Below are positions 41,835 to 54,119 of a DNA stretch of 64,000 bases, piece by piece. This DNA comes from Pseudomicrostroma phylloplanum (Eukaryota; Basidiomycota; Exobasidiomycetes; Microstromatales). Made by a program: the position numbers and the translations under genes. The DNA is taken from contig BCHS01000004.1 in NCBI GenBank assembly GCA_039545275.1, forward strand, positions 759,078 to 823,077, read 5' to 3'. Every line of letters begins with the position of its first letter. The stretch's first letter is position 1. Below the pieces are notes generated by a model. The model ran no database searches, was not told where the DNA came from, and worked only from the letters and a program-made list of their open reading frames with translations.

Positions 41835-44800
41835 CTACCTGACCTCACCCTTTTCCCACCCACCCGCCAACTCTCCTCCCTCTCCAGCTCGCAAGACAGC
41901 CCACCTGCAGACGCACCGCTCGCTACTGACGTAGAGGTATTCCCCATCTGGGTCCCACGTAAGGCCAGAGATGTTCAGCCACCCCTCATCACGTACGATG
42001 CCCGCATTCACACCCGCCCCCCTCCTCGGTCCGGTTCCGGTTGCAGTGACCGATGCTCCGGCATTTGCGCCGATGGTGGAAATGGAAGTGGAAGGGTAGA
42101 GGAGCCGGGTGAGGAGGTCTTCCGAGTCCTCCTCGGTGCGACGGCGCGACTCCTCCCGTGCGTCGCCTCCTTCCTCTTCCTCCTCTTCGCATTCCGAGTC
42201 TGGATCCGAGCTCGGCAGAGTGACAGTCGAGGTCGGGGCGGCGGTCAGACTCCTGCTGGCTGGGGCGGACGTGCCTGTGGTGGTAGTCGGAGCGGCGGTC
42301 CTGTTTGCCGGTGGGAAGATGGCACCAAGGGGCGAGGAAGTGCTGGTAGTAGCAGCGCTGCGTGGACGTTCGGCTTCGCCCGCCCGCTCACGCGTGAGGG
42401 CCCAACGAGGCTGGCGGCGGCCCGCTTGCTGCTGATCGTCCGGCGGCTGTTCACCTCCGCTGGAGGTCTCCTGTAGCACTCGAAGAGTCGGAGGGATGCG
42501 TAATGGCGCCTGGGCGCCGGTCTCGCGAGTCCTCTGCAGAGGCCTGCCCACCGCCCTGTTGTCCACCCCTCCCATCCTTGGGACGAGAGGGGCAAGCTGC
42601 CTAAAGTTGAGTTGTGCACCAGTAGGTAAATCTCCCGGCGGGTAATCATCGATGAAAATGACGCCTTCCTCGTCTTCGGCGTCCTCCGCGTTGCCGCTGC
42701 CTCCAGTCTCGACGGCCTCCCCATCCGGATCGTCGTTTGTGCCTTCCAGCTCCCCTGTCGCTCCCTCCTGCAAGCTACCGTCATCGAGAATTTCGGCAAG
42801 GGAGGTCTCAAAGAGCTCAGATGCGGTACGGGGCCTGTCCTCGCTGCCCTCGGGTGCGTCCGGGTCGTCCCCGAAGCGACCGTCGGGGAACCACCGCCTC
42901 ATCCTCGTGGTAGCCGTAGACGCCGATCCAAGCCCATCATCTGGCCTTGGAAGGAACCTCGAAAGATTTCTCCTCCTGCGGATGTAGTCACTGGTAGGAC
43001 CCTCGATCTCCTCGTCATCGTCGCTATCATGCGGCTGCGCCTCCAGGCGAAGTCTAGTACGTTCGCCTTCCGTGCGATGTGGAGAAGAGTAGGGCGGCGA
43101 GCTTTCGCTTTCTTGACCGCTCGTCTCCTGCCTACTCCTACGTCGAATGGCTGCAATGTCCTCTTCGCCCTCGGAGAAGTTGGGGGCCAATCCGGGCATC
43201 GAGAAGCCAGCATCTGCGATGAATGGGTCGAAAGGTCCACTGATGCCTACGCCGGAGGCTGTACCAGCTCCAGTGGCCAAAGTGGGATCTTGCCGACTTC
43301 TTGCTGCAATCCTCTCTCGAACCGCTCTGAGACTTCTCTGAGCTTCGCGCAGAGCATTCACGGCAGAATCGTTCGCTCCTGTAGCTGGAGAAGAGGAGCT
43401 GCCAATACCTACAGCGGGCGAAGCAGCATTCAGAGGGGAGCTACTGTCACCCAGAGAGGGCAGCCGGAGGGACGAGTTCAAAGACTCTGTCTCGCGCCTT
43501 GCGCTGCCAAAGAGGCCTTCGGCAAACGCGCTGCTTCGCCCTTGGCCATATAGTGAGCTGAGCAAGCGACTTTCCAGCAGGCCCGTTCGTCTTTCTCTTG
43601 ATTCAGGAAAATTCGAGAGCAAGGGTGCGGAAGAGGTAGCGCCTCCTGTGTCCCTTCCCCCCGCGACCTCAGCAGTCTCTATATTGTCCTCATCCAGGCT
43701 TGTGGGTATCCTTATCCTCTGTCCGCGACTGTATGTCAATGTATCGTAGACGTGGAAAAATAGCCTGTGCTCGGTGAAAGCTAGGAATCGACCGCAAGGC
43801 GAAAACTTGACCACTCTTGCCGCCCCACTGGCCCCATTCAGACCTCCGAGGCTGACCATCATGTTGGTGTCCTGACTTGTCTTGAGTTCGGCGAGCTTCT
43901 TACTCGAGCGCACATCCCAGACGGACACAATTCCATCTTGGGAGGCCACTGCGAACTTGGTTCCATCGGGATGCCAGCTTGTCGAGAAGCTAGCATCTGA
44001 TGAGGCACTGTATGTCGTGATTTGAGAAAACGCGCCAGTGGAAGGATGCCGGTGGTATAAGAAGACGTGCGGTGTATCACCAACTGCGAGGAGGGTTTGT
44101 CCGTCGGGCGAAAAGGAACAATGATTGAGGGCAGTGGGAAAGTCGAGTGTATGCGTCCGGGTGAGTCCTGGAAGGCCAGATTCCAGAGCAGGAGAGGAGG
44201 ACGCTCCAGCAGGCGGGCGAAGCTTATAGACCTTCAGAGAACGATCGTTGTTGCAGCAGTAGACGCGGACATTGGAAGAAGACATCCCGGAATAGCATGC
44301 CATGCGTCTGATATCTCCGGGTCCGTTCAATGATCCGCAGTCTGGTTCCTGTTTTACATTTGATCTCGAAGCCGGGCGGCGATCCGAACGACCCGTTGTT
44401 GAGCGGCGGGAGGGCGCCGTATACTTCCTCTCGAAGCCGTATGCGGCGGCCAAGGTCTCCCCATCTGAGTCGTCCTCGACGGAGGGAGTTGGCTGCGACG
44501 AAGGACCAGCGATATTGTCGCTGCTACCATCGGGCCCGTCTCTCAGCCACATGCTTTCCATTGGCCCGCCTCGTGAGGGCACTGGCGAGGACGAAGCCTC
44601 TTTCTTGAGCGCCTTCGCTGACCGGCCGGACGAATCTGACACCAATGCTCTCTTGTTTTCGGCGATGCTGACTGGGTCTGGATAGATCGCAACAGAGTTG
44701 TTTATACTGCCACCTGTTGGGGTTCTCAGCAGCCACGGGGTCGGCTGACGTTGCTGGGAGATTGGAGTCGCGCCCGTACTCGCGCTCGCACTTCCAGTAG

Positions 44801-45251
44801 CAGGAGTCGATGTGGCTGAGAGGGGTCGGATTGCCAGCTCGCTGAATTGCCCACCGGCCGCGAGCAGACCATGGCCGGTGACGAGGCAATTCGCTCTGAA
44901 GTCTAAGCTGCAGAAGGTCGTCGGAGGGTTCCTTGGGTTCTCAAAGTCGATCTCATCGATTTTGAGGTGGTTGAGATAGACAAGCTTGCCCTTAGATGAT
45001 GAAGGTTGCAGCTAGAGTGGCGGTAGAGATTCGGGAATTCGTTGAGAGCGGTGGCATTTGTAAAAAAGGCAAGAGATAGAGTGTGAGCATCGTCGGGGAC
45101 TTCGGACTGGGCGGACTAGCCAAGCGAACCACTGCCCGCAATGGCGATCGTTGCTCACAAGGTCTCGAAGCTGTAGATGCTCAATAGTAATCCTCGCTGG
45201 CAGGACGAAGGGCACGTCGGCAACATATTTTGGCTCTTTGGTCAGCGTCAT
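41835..45251 (-). CDS. WD40/DUF2415-type repeat protein, 1089 aa
   Basis: Exons: 45159-45251 and 41835-45011, with a 147-nt intron. The N-terminus ITIEHLQLRDL joins a first beta segment GKLVYLNHLKIDEIDF. Propeller-like blades follow: NCLVTGHGLLAAGGQFSEL, VRVYCCNNDRSLKVYKL, LNHCSFSPDGQTLLAVGDTP, STSWHPDGTKFAVASQDGIV, DVRSSKKLAELK and VVKFSPCGRFLAFTEHRLFF. The NNDRSLKVYKL and SFSPDGQTLLAVGD strings are what I associate with the fungal DUF2415 group. About 550 residues of disordered Ser/Arg/Glu-rich sequence separate these from a last blade near the C-terminus (NISGLTWDPDGEYLYVSSE). The function of the group is not known to me. Confidence 0.78.
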
Positions 45252-47010
45252 GTGTCCTACTTGATGACCTCCCGAGAGGGAGAGGTTGACGAGGAAGCTC
45301 TCAAATAATGGTCAGAGGAGGAGGGCATTTGGCTTGCGAGGCAGACGATATATGCAGGCAAGGACCGACGTCAGCTCACTGCCGAGTCGACCTGTGCCGA
45401 CAGCTGACCGTAGTCGGTGTGGGATTATGATCTGAGGGCTGGACAATACAGCAGCGATGGAGTGGCGGTGACAGGAGGTGGAATGCAATACGGATGCCGT
45501 GCTGAGGCGTAGCTGAGGTACGGGTACCTGGGCTCCCTCTGGTCCGTCCCCGCCTTCCTCCACCACGCCTGTGAGTCCGTGCTGTTGATTTCAGACTCCG
45601 CCCTTTGTGCCTGCCGATAGATCCGAGGGACACCCGTGTTTGTCTGACGCACCATGGTGCGGTGATGTGCGGATGGTGTTCCCCTGGACATCATGGGCAG
45701 TACGTACAATCTGTATGTAGTGTGCCATAACTACAAAGACAGTAGATTGGGAAGGTCATATCACTCGCTTTCTGAAGGTGCCCCCACGGCCGCTCATAAA
45801 ATCTGCTGCAACACTCTACGACATGGCCTTTCCCGCGTGTGTGTTCTAGAACTCCATTTGATCGCTTGTTCCGCACACAAGAGAGACCAAACTTCGTCGA
45901 CGTAGCTTCGATAGGGCGGTGATAATGCCAGGGTCGAGCGCTGACTGTCATAATGCTCAAGTCGCTCAGCAAGAGGGGCTAGCCGTGGGGTACTCTGCTG
46001 GTGCTGGCGCTGTGCTGCTGGAGTTGACACACCCGTAAAGCTACGCTCCAGGGCCACAGTGTGATGCCGAAGATCGAGCGACCAGTGTGCGGCGCTTGTC
46101 GAGGTATTCCCTTCCAACCTGTCGGCTGAAAGGTCTTATGTGACCGTTGCCCTTTGTAGCGATGTGAATTCATGGCGAGGCTCTGGCACTTGAGCCGCGC
46201 AAACAGGGCCGCTCCGTTGCTGCTCGCCGATCGAAAAGAGTGCAGGAACGCCCGGGAGCGGCTTTGCGACCGTCAGGCAAGCAGAAGCCATTCCTTGCCT
46301 CCGGCCTTCTCCTCCTCTAAAGCATCGCTCATCGCACCTCCTGACCATCCACAAGCAGGACTCGCCTCCGCTAGCACACTACCGCTGGACAAAACCGGGA
46401 GCGCTGCCCAGATCATTCGTCCATTGTGAGCTGCATTTTGTCGCACCAGGTGAGCAATTGACCCCGACTTCCCCTGTGCACCTCGTCGGCGGCGCTGTAA
46501 CATCGACACTTCGCTCTGGCTTGGAGACGGCTGTCGCTGACCACTTCGCTCTTGATCACTGCCCACTGACGCCGACGAACCCTCCAGCACACAAGAGAAT
46601 TGGTTCCGGCTGGCTGGCACGGGAGATCCGCCTGAGCATCGCTGCCACGACTTGCTCAAGGTGCTTAGGGCGTCTTCAATCGCAGCTACGGTGTCATCAC
46701 CAGCTTGCCCTGTCGCCTTGCCACACTCTGCCGTCCCACATCCTTCATAGCTGCGCTGTTCCACCTCGCCCCTGTCTTCGTCGCCTACCACTCCCAACTG
46801 GCGCAGTTTCTTGACTCCAGCATCCGGTAACGAGCCTCACCAGGTCTCCTTGCTTCACACTCCGCTCGGCTACTCGATCTATCTGGGCGAGTGAGTCCTG
46901 CAGGGTAGTACGCGGGCCTTTCTCCTCTACTCTCTTTCATTCGGTCTCATCGCACCCGCATCTTGTTACCATCTTACTGGTAGCTTCTCGTCGCCGCCGC
47001 CACCACTACC
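45252..47010. promoter_or_regulatory. Largest gene-free interval: divergent upstream region, DUF2415-like gene / SNT2
   Basis: 1759 nt. Opposite-strand ORFs of up to 174 codons exist (for example 46273-46797, minus) but lack recognisable domains, and the two strands look equally non-coding. No tRNA-like B box and no strong repeat found. It may hold long 5' UTRs or an unannotated non-coding RNA. Confidence 0.45.
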
Positions 47011-50000
47011 ATGGCTCTAGTCCCCGCCGGCAGTGGGGCCAGCCAACATGGTGGCGCAGTCAAGAGGCTGCAGCCCGGCCAAGTGACGCGTGTGGCCATC
47101 CGCGACGGCAAGACAATATCTATCAACGGTGAGTATCGGCACAGCCGCGGCGGTCAGCGGTAGCGCGCAACAGTCAGGCGCGCCGATGGGAGTAGCGGGC
47201 GTTCTTCGCCACTACCACCGGGCGCACACCGCCAGGGGCGCACACGCTATACAACAAGTCATCACGAAAAGCGTGAACATGGCACACATCACCAAGGCAA
47301 TGAACATGGAAGATTGCGACGTTTGAAGTCCTCTGCCCCTCAGTTTGCACTCCCCCTTATGTCGATGACGCTTGATACTGATCTCTGTCCTTTCCTCAAC
47401 GACCTCAGATTACATCTATGTGACCACCGCGTGGGCTCCCGGAGCGGGAGAGCCGTACCTGATTGCTCGAGTGATGGAGTTCGTCACGACCTCAAGCTCG
47501 CGCAACGGCAGTGCAAGCCTCGCAAGTACCTCTGGCACTCTCCAAGTCCGGGCAAATTACTTCCTCCGAATGAGAGACATATCGCATCGAATCAGCAGCG
47601 ACTCTCGACTGTTAGTAGCAACCATGCATTGCGACCTCCTTGCATTGGACAATGTACGAGGCCTTTGCGAAGTCAGACACCGCGAGCTGATCGGAGAGGC
47701 GCCTGAGGTGGGCGCCTGGAAAAAGAGAGACGACCACTTCTACTATCACCAATTCTTCGACAGATATGCTCACCGCTTCTACGACGTGGTACCTACCTGG
47801 AAATTGCAGAACGCCCCCGCCGAAGTCCTCTCGCTATTGCGGAAAAGGTATTCCTTCATTCTGGCGGAACCGGGCGTGTCCGCTGATTTGTGCGACGCTC
47901 TGCGAGGCTGTGTCATCTGCCATCAATGGGCGAGCGGGTGAGTCTCCATGTTGCGTGCCTGAATGAAGTGGGTTTTGCTAGCAATACTGAATGTTCTATC
48001 GTTTCTCCGCCCCAAAATCAGGCCCGAGTCGGTTAGATGCGATGTCTGCAAGAAGTACTTCCACATGCGCTGCGTGACCCCGCCTCTCACGTCAAAGCCA
48101 GCCAAGGGATACGGGTGGACTTGTGCTCCTTGCTACCGGCGCCACGAGCAGACTGTAGCGCTAGAATCAGGGGGCTTACCTAGCTCCTCTTCTTCCGTCA
48201 GTGCCGCCGCAATCGAACCAGCAGCAACAGGTACGGCCTCTAATGGGCTCGCACTGCCCGCGGCGGGCTCAGTGCCTCAGGAGCCTGCCGTTCTTAATCA
48301 ACAGTACATCAAAGCTCGCTTGGCAGCCTCTGGCAGCCGAGGTGGCCGTCCCAAAAACAGCGGCGGTAGGTACAGCTAGGACATGTTGACCTTCTGCCAA
48401 GCCTGTGAGGATACCTACTGAGCACGCATCTCTCATTCTTCCCCATCATCTCGCAGCACGAAGAGGTCTCGACAGTGATAGCTCCTTCGCAAATACACCC
48501 GAGGGTAGTCCGGCGCCGGAGAAGACTCTAGATGACGTACGAGGAGTTCGATGCACGAATGGCTGGAATTACCGTTACTTCGGACAACATACAGATGCCC
48601 TTGACGTCCTCGACCCACACGACTCGATCTATCCCCGCGCCACAACTCGGCATGGAAGTAAATTCCAGACTGAGGTGCCCACCTGGGAGCAACAGCAAGA
48701 GATGGGTCTGGGTGTGCCGCTGCGAGTGGAAGAAGGAGGTGGTGTCGTGAACGCCAACAGCGTTGCAAATGGTGCTAACGGCGGTGATGGAGTTGCCAGC
48801 AGCTCATCAACATCGGTGCCCATCAAAAAGCCTCGAGGCAGACCGAAGAAGGGCGCAGTTCGAGGCGCAGGAGGCGTAGACAGAGGAACGCCTCAGGCGG
48901 GCACCCCTGTTCCACCTGCCGTCACTTTGACAGAGGGAGCTCTTGCCTCTGAGCGTGGTTCGGCCACCCCAGCTCCGGTCGCTACCTCCACGCCGGTCCG
49001 AGAGTTCGAAAGAGGTACTGATGAGAGCATCGACGTGATATGCAACCTCTGCCACCTCAGCCCGAAGAATGACCCGCAAAACAAATTGCAGCTCTTTGAA
49101 GCTTACATGGCAAGTGCTGCCTTCCATTTCAAGCCTCTTCCGCCTTATAATGTCGACTTCATGGATCGAGCTGTCCAGGTCTATTCTAACCCGCGGATAG
49201 AGCCGATTGCCGCTCTTTCGGAGGTCTCCACTAGCAGCGCAGAAGACTTCCGGATTGTCCACTGGACTCAGAAGGAGAGAAAGGCATTCGACACTGCGGT
49301 GCGAGAGCTTGGCCTGGAAATGAGGCAAATCAAGCGACTCATACCCACGAAGAAGCCGTCCGACATCGTACGCTACTATGCCACTTGGAAGAACGAGCGC
49401 ATGAAGGAGGCTCACGAGGCTGAAAAGCTCGCTATCGAGAAGGCAAAGGGGAAAGGCAAAATGCCTACGGAAGCCGACACGGAAGCACCCGCATCTACTC
49501 GTGCAGTCTCTCCTGCTCTGTCCCTTTTCGATGGAAAGGCGATGAAGGAAGCTCCTGCGAACATCTCATGCAAGATGTGTGCTACTCATGAGTCTTCATT
49601 CTGGTACAAGGGGCCTTACGCTTGGCCTAACCGCTTCTTGTGCTCGTACTGTGGCCTTTACTGGAGGAAATATGCTGCCGAAGCCTCCCATACCGATCTA
49701 ATCGCTACGAATCCCCGGAAGCATCATTCGAGTTCATCTGCAGAGGCTCCTGCTGGTCTGGGAGTTGCTCCTCCGGTCAAGGTGGCGAAGCTGAGGCAAG
49801 GCGATAGCGCAAGATCAGGTGCTGCAGGAAGATCATCCTCTGGCGCTGCTTCGGCTGAGGCTTCCTCCCCCGCAGCAGTGCCCGTCGCAATCGCCAAGCT
49901 TGACCCGATTCGCTGCGTGATGTGCAAGCGGCTCGAACCAAAGAAGAAGCTCCAGCAATGTCGGCAATGCTCCCTCAGCGTACACCAAGGCTGCTTTGGA

Positions 50001-51422
50001 CTGACAGATGCCGAGGTTGCTGCTGAGGTCTGGACGTGCGAGCCTTGCACGAACGAGAAGACGCTCGATGCAGGCCTGGTGCCGAAGTGTATCCTCTGTC
50101 CCTTGAGCGATGGCTCAATGACTGCAGCCGCTCAGCGTGCTCGCGGCGGTGCAGTCACCAACGGCAATGGCGCCAAGTCCACTACAGCTGGAAGTGGCCT
50201 TCCTGGAAGTGCAGCAACAGCTGGTAGCTTCGAGACTCTGAATGCTTTGGACGCCTTCAAGCCGACAGAATGTAACAACTGGGCTCATCTGATCTGTGCA
50301 GCTTGGATGCCAGACGTTGTCTTCACAGATGCGGAGAGAATGAAGCTGGTTGAAGGCGCTGGACACCTGCCACTCTGGAGATACAGTGCCGTCTGCGAGA
50401 TCTGCAACACAGGTGGCACGAATGAAGCCGTCGCCTCCTCGAGCACCCACGGCGCTTGCCTACAATGCTCAGATGCGAGCTGCAGACGTACCTTCCACGT
50501 CTCCTGCGCTTTTCAGAACAGCGGTTACTCACTTGGCTTTGAAATCAATCCGGTCAAGATCAGCAGACGAGACGCCGTGGCTATCGCAACATTCAAGGCT
50601 GAGACGGGCCACTGGACTGCGCTGGCATACTGCAAAGCTCATCGAGACACCATCAAGGACAAGGCGACGTACGATTTCTCCGAGGTGGATCCGAAGACTG
50701 GGACTACTGCTCTGCAGACTTACGTGAAGAGTCACAAGAGCATCTTCAGTTCGACTGCCAACGGCCAAAGCAACGGCGATGCATCCTCTGCCAATGCTGC
50801 AGCCTCTACTGGGGCCGGCGCTACAGTGAGCCCCTCATCGAGCGTGGACCAGACGTACGCTCTGCTCAGACGAGCCAAGCGCTTCGATGTCGTCCTGAGC
50901 GAGGTGAGCAACTGGACCATTGAGGCGAGGATCCGGGCGGCGAGCGGCGAATTGGGTATGAGCCCCACCCCTGCTCCACTGCAGCAGCAGCAGCAACGAT
51001 CCACGCCAGCTGCATCGCTGCCGAAGGCGGAGGGCGCGAGTCCATTTTCGCATGCCTCCAGTGGCAAGTCTCACCTCAACGGAGGCGCCAATGGCAGTAG
51101 CGTCAAGCCGGCGAGGCGACCCATGATTCGAGAGGGCATGCCGCCCCCAGGCTGTTCAACCAGGAAGACAGTAGGCATGGATGACGTGATGGAGTGTCTC
51201 GCCTGCGGAACACGCTTGTCCCCCTTCTGGTGGCCCTTGCCATCAGGCAAGAGCGTACCTTCGATGCCTGGACCAGGGACAACAGAGGGATCAGAAGGCT
51301 GCAGGATCGACTCTGCGAAGGAGGGAGATGTGTGCTGTAACATCTGCAGGGAAGCAGTCTTCGCGTACCGAAGCACCGAAAGTGTAGAGGCAGAGGAGCG
51401 ACAAAAGGAGGCTGTAGCGTAG
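47011..51422 (+). CDS. SNT2: SNT2-type chromatin reader (BAH, PHD, SANT, GATA-like, PHD, extended PHD), 1318 aa
   Basis: Exons: 47011-47128, 47409-47937, 48022-48365, 48457-51422; introns of 280, 84 and 91 nt. A BAH domain (about 27-190) includes DYIYVTTAWAPGAGEPYLIA. PHD finger 1 spans CVICHQWASG|PESVRCDVC ... WTCAPC (about 207-255). The ELM2/SANT part has HWTQKERKAFDTAVRELG (about 598-643). A GATA-like finger CKMC ... CSYC (about 700-732), PHD 2 CVMCKRLEPKKKLQQC (about 815-862) and an extended PHD (about 873-1059: CILC, WAHLICAAW, FHVSCAF) follow. A further CxxC pair lies at about 1243-1300 (CLACGTRLSPFWWP ... CCNICREAV). Snt2 partners with Ecm5 and Rpd3 in yeast and with the Lid2 demethylase in fission yeast, reading histone H3 during stress responses. 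Confidence 0.94.
47129..47408 (+). other. 280-nt first intron of SNT2
   Basis: Runs from AACG|GTGAGT to CCTCAG|AT. It is two to four times longer than every other intron I placed. The reading frame joins cleanly (SIN|D|YIYV, codon split after its first base), so there is no need for an extra exon. Confidence 0.8.
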
Positions 51423-51694
51423 GGAGGAAAGGCTCATAGATCAATGTGGTGTGGGAGGAGGTCAGCGTGCATGCTCAACGTCTCTACTGCAATGTCCACA
51501 ACTCCTTCTCCTCATCTCTCTGTGTACCCTTAATCCGTTCTCCCGTCTCTGCTATTGCAATGTCACTCTATGCACAACGTTGAGCTACGTCAGGAGTGAG
51601 GATGGTGCTGTGGTAAAGCTCCTTTGCCCGCATGACGATTGCTCTGAGTGTGGCCACGCGTGATAAGGTATGAAGCATACAAGTCTATCTGTGA

Positions 51695-54119
51695 TTACAC
51701 CTCCCACACCTTCTCCTGTCCATCCTCTCGAGGCACACCGCGTCTGTCCATCTCCCCTCCCTCTTGCGGGTACAACGCCTTCCCTTCCCTAGCCTGCTGC
51801 TCATCGCGCTGCCGAGTGACAGCTCCAAGCACTTCCTCGAGCTTGCGCCTCGAAGTCTGCTGCGCCCCTCCATCCGCCCCTCCAGCTTGAGGATCAGCAG
51901 CAAATGCCCGCGCACCGCCATTCTCCTGACCTTCCTCTTCTTCTCCCGCCGGGTGAGAAGCCTCATAAGCAGCCTTTGCCCTTGCATTCTCCTCTTCCAC
52001 CTTCCTCTTGCGCGCTCGTCTGCGCTCCTCGTCGGCCGCTTCCGCACGTTGGCGATGCACCTCTACCTCTCGTAGGATCTCCCTCGCTCCCCGCTCGTCA
52101 CGGAGCTCCCGCGCGACTGTCACGCCGAGCTCCCGCGCCTCTTCGAGCGTCTGAATTGGCCTAGTGAGAGAGGTTGAAGAGGAACGCGCGCCGTCGAGGG
52201 ACACGACGATGGCTGTAAGGCTCAGCTCCAATGGTTGGGCAGGGGGGGCAGAGGTGGACTTGTGGTAGGAGGAAGGAGGCTTGAGAAGGGACAGGATCGA
52301 TTCGGGATCCAGCGCAGGGAAGTAGGAGTCGGTCAGACTGGGCGTGTTGTTTCCAGTCGCCAGCTGCTCGAGATTGCCGCTACTGTTCCCGTTTGTGCTC
52401 GTGGATGCATGACGAGGCTTCTCGTTCGCGCCAGTCGCATAGCGCTCCATGCTCGGACGAGATCCTGCCCCACTCGGGGCGGCCGCGTCTACTGCAGCTG
52501 CCGAAGACGCGACTTCCATGGAGATAGAGGGATTGCGCAGCGCAGTAGCCTTGAACCCGAGACCTTCACCTGACACAGTGCCTGCCGTAGCGCCATTGGT
52601 CACAACGCTTCCAGTGGCTTCGACTGCAGCCTTTGTGATGCTATGGCCCTCCTTGCCGCTCTCGCCGAGCTCCGCATCTGCTGCGAGAGGAACGACGCTC
52701 TCGATACGCTTTCCCTCGATCTCTTCGTGATCCTCGAAACTGCTTTCCACCCCGACGGGAATCGAGCATCCTCCCTCGAGCTCCCTCAGGAGTCCTCGCT
52801 CTGCCTCTGCTCGAGCAGTCGATCTCCAGTCGCCGATAGACCGGACTACCTCCAGAATCCGCGCGTCTCGGTTGGTCTCGGGTGTTGCTCCAGGCGGCGG
52901 TGTGCGGACTTCCACTCCAAGGGAGCCTTGCCCCACAGAGTAGAGAAGGACGGGTGAAGACAAGAAGGCAGTGATGCGATGAGCGAGATTGATTCGGATC
53001 AAGCCGGCTGCTGCTAGTACGAGGGCTGTATATGGTCCCGTAGGAGAGTCGAGCTTGGAGAGGCGTGTGTTGAGGTTACCTCTCTGAAGTCGGGGAAAGG
53101 CGAATACCAGATCAGTAAGACGCGCTATAGCAGGACAAATCTGACAGAGAGCGCATACTCACCACGTCACTGAAGACCAGGCCGGGGTACTTTCTCCTCA
53201 ACTGAGCCACTCTTCTTATACTACTTGTTCCAATGACACTTCCAGCGGGCAGCTCATCCAGGGTCATGTATGGCAACCCATTCTTGATGACCAGGGCATC
53301 TCTGGGATCCTCCCTCTCGATGACAGCCCCAAGCATAAAGCCCTCTGGCAATGTAGTGGGCAGGTCTTTGAGCGAGTGAACGATTGCATCAACAGCTCCT
53401 GCTGCGAGAGCAACCTCCAGCTCCTTCGTCCAAATGGCGCGGCCTTCTCCTCCAATGACGTATAGTGGCGAGCGCAGATTGTGGTCCCCGGCCGTAGACA
53501 TCGACGTGATGGGGAAGGACATGGGCGAGGTGATGCCCAAAGACTTGGCCTTCGATTGTAGAGCATTGCGACTCGATGGGGATAGGGGGCCAGTAGCGGT
53601 CGGGGAGAGCGACGCCGCCGACGAAGAAGGATCTGAGGTGGCCGGGTCTGCCGATGTCGACTGTACCTCGGCTTGTGTGAAGGCAGGCGAGTCGACGCCA
53701 AAGTGAGCGTCGAGCATCCTGCTAACTAGGGAGCTCTGTACCAATGCGAGCTGACTGTTCCTACTGGCGAGCACCAGTGTCCTCTCGGGATCGAGGATCT
53801 TGCCCTCTCCCTCCTTGAGTGGATTGACATTCGCAGCCCTGAGCTCGGCAGCCTTGCTTACACTCGACTGGCGTGATGAGGAATCGGGCGTCGAGGGTCT
53901 ACTCTCCTCTGCTGTACGGAAGAAGATGCAGCGATCACCCGTCGGCGGACGGAGGCTGGACTCTGGGTGGGAAGGGACAGGGGGGTGCCCGGGTGGAAGT
54001 GGCTGCAATGAGGCGTGAGGTACGGGGCATTGCGCATCGGCCGATCGGGACGAAGATGATATCGGTGGCAGCTCATCTGAGGGCGACGAGGACGACTGTC
54101 CTGTGGTGGGCGCTGCCAT
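51695..54119 (-). CDS. HEM3: Porphobilinogen deaminase (hydroxymethylbilane synthase) with large inserts, 781 aa
   Basis: Exons: 53163-54119 and 51695-53083, 79-nt intron joining FSDV|RGNLNTRL. The catalytic landmarks are intact: TLVLASRNSQLALVQ (113-127), IVHSLKDLPTTLPEG with the active-site aspartate (252), GTSSIRRVAQLRRKYP, RGNLNTRLSKLD, VGQGSLGVEVR, and ELEGGCSIPVGVESS whose Cys425 binds the dipyrromethane cofactor. It polymerises four porphobilinogens in the heme pathway, normally in the cytosol. The protein is more than twice the family's usual length (about 330-370): an N-terminal arm of about 110 residues, a Ser/Pro/Ala insert at about 152-205, a disordered insert at about 440-602 in domain 3 before LSLTAIVVSLDG, and a charged coiled-coil C-terminus of about 110 residues. 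Confidence 0.95.

Noticed and set aside
45159..45251. Small separate gene from the 79-codon ORF 45012-45251
   Set aside because: Its first 31 codons end at a GTGAGC donor and join in frame to the DUF2415-like exon at 45011, so it is exon 1 of that gene.
46273..46797. 174-codon minus-strand ORF between the DUF2415-like gene and SNT2
   Set aside because: No domain, no splice support and composition not clearly coding; chance ORFs of this size are common in GC-rich DNA.
34031..54119. A metabolic cluster (PRO3, ATX1, Nudix hydrolase, HEM3)
   Set aside because: The genes serve unrelated pathways, lie on both strands and are mixed with housekeeping genes; no backbone synthase or pathway regulator is present.
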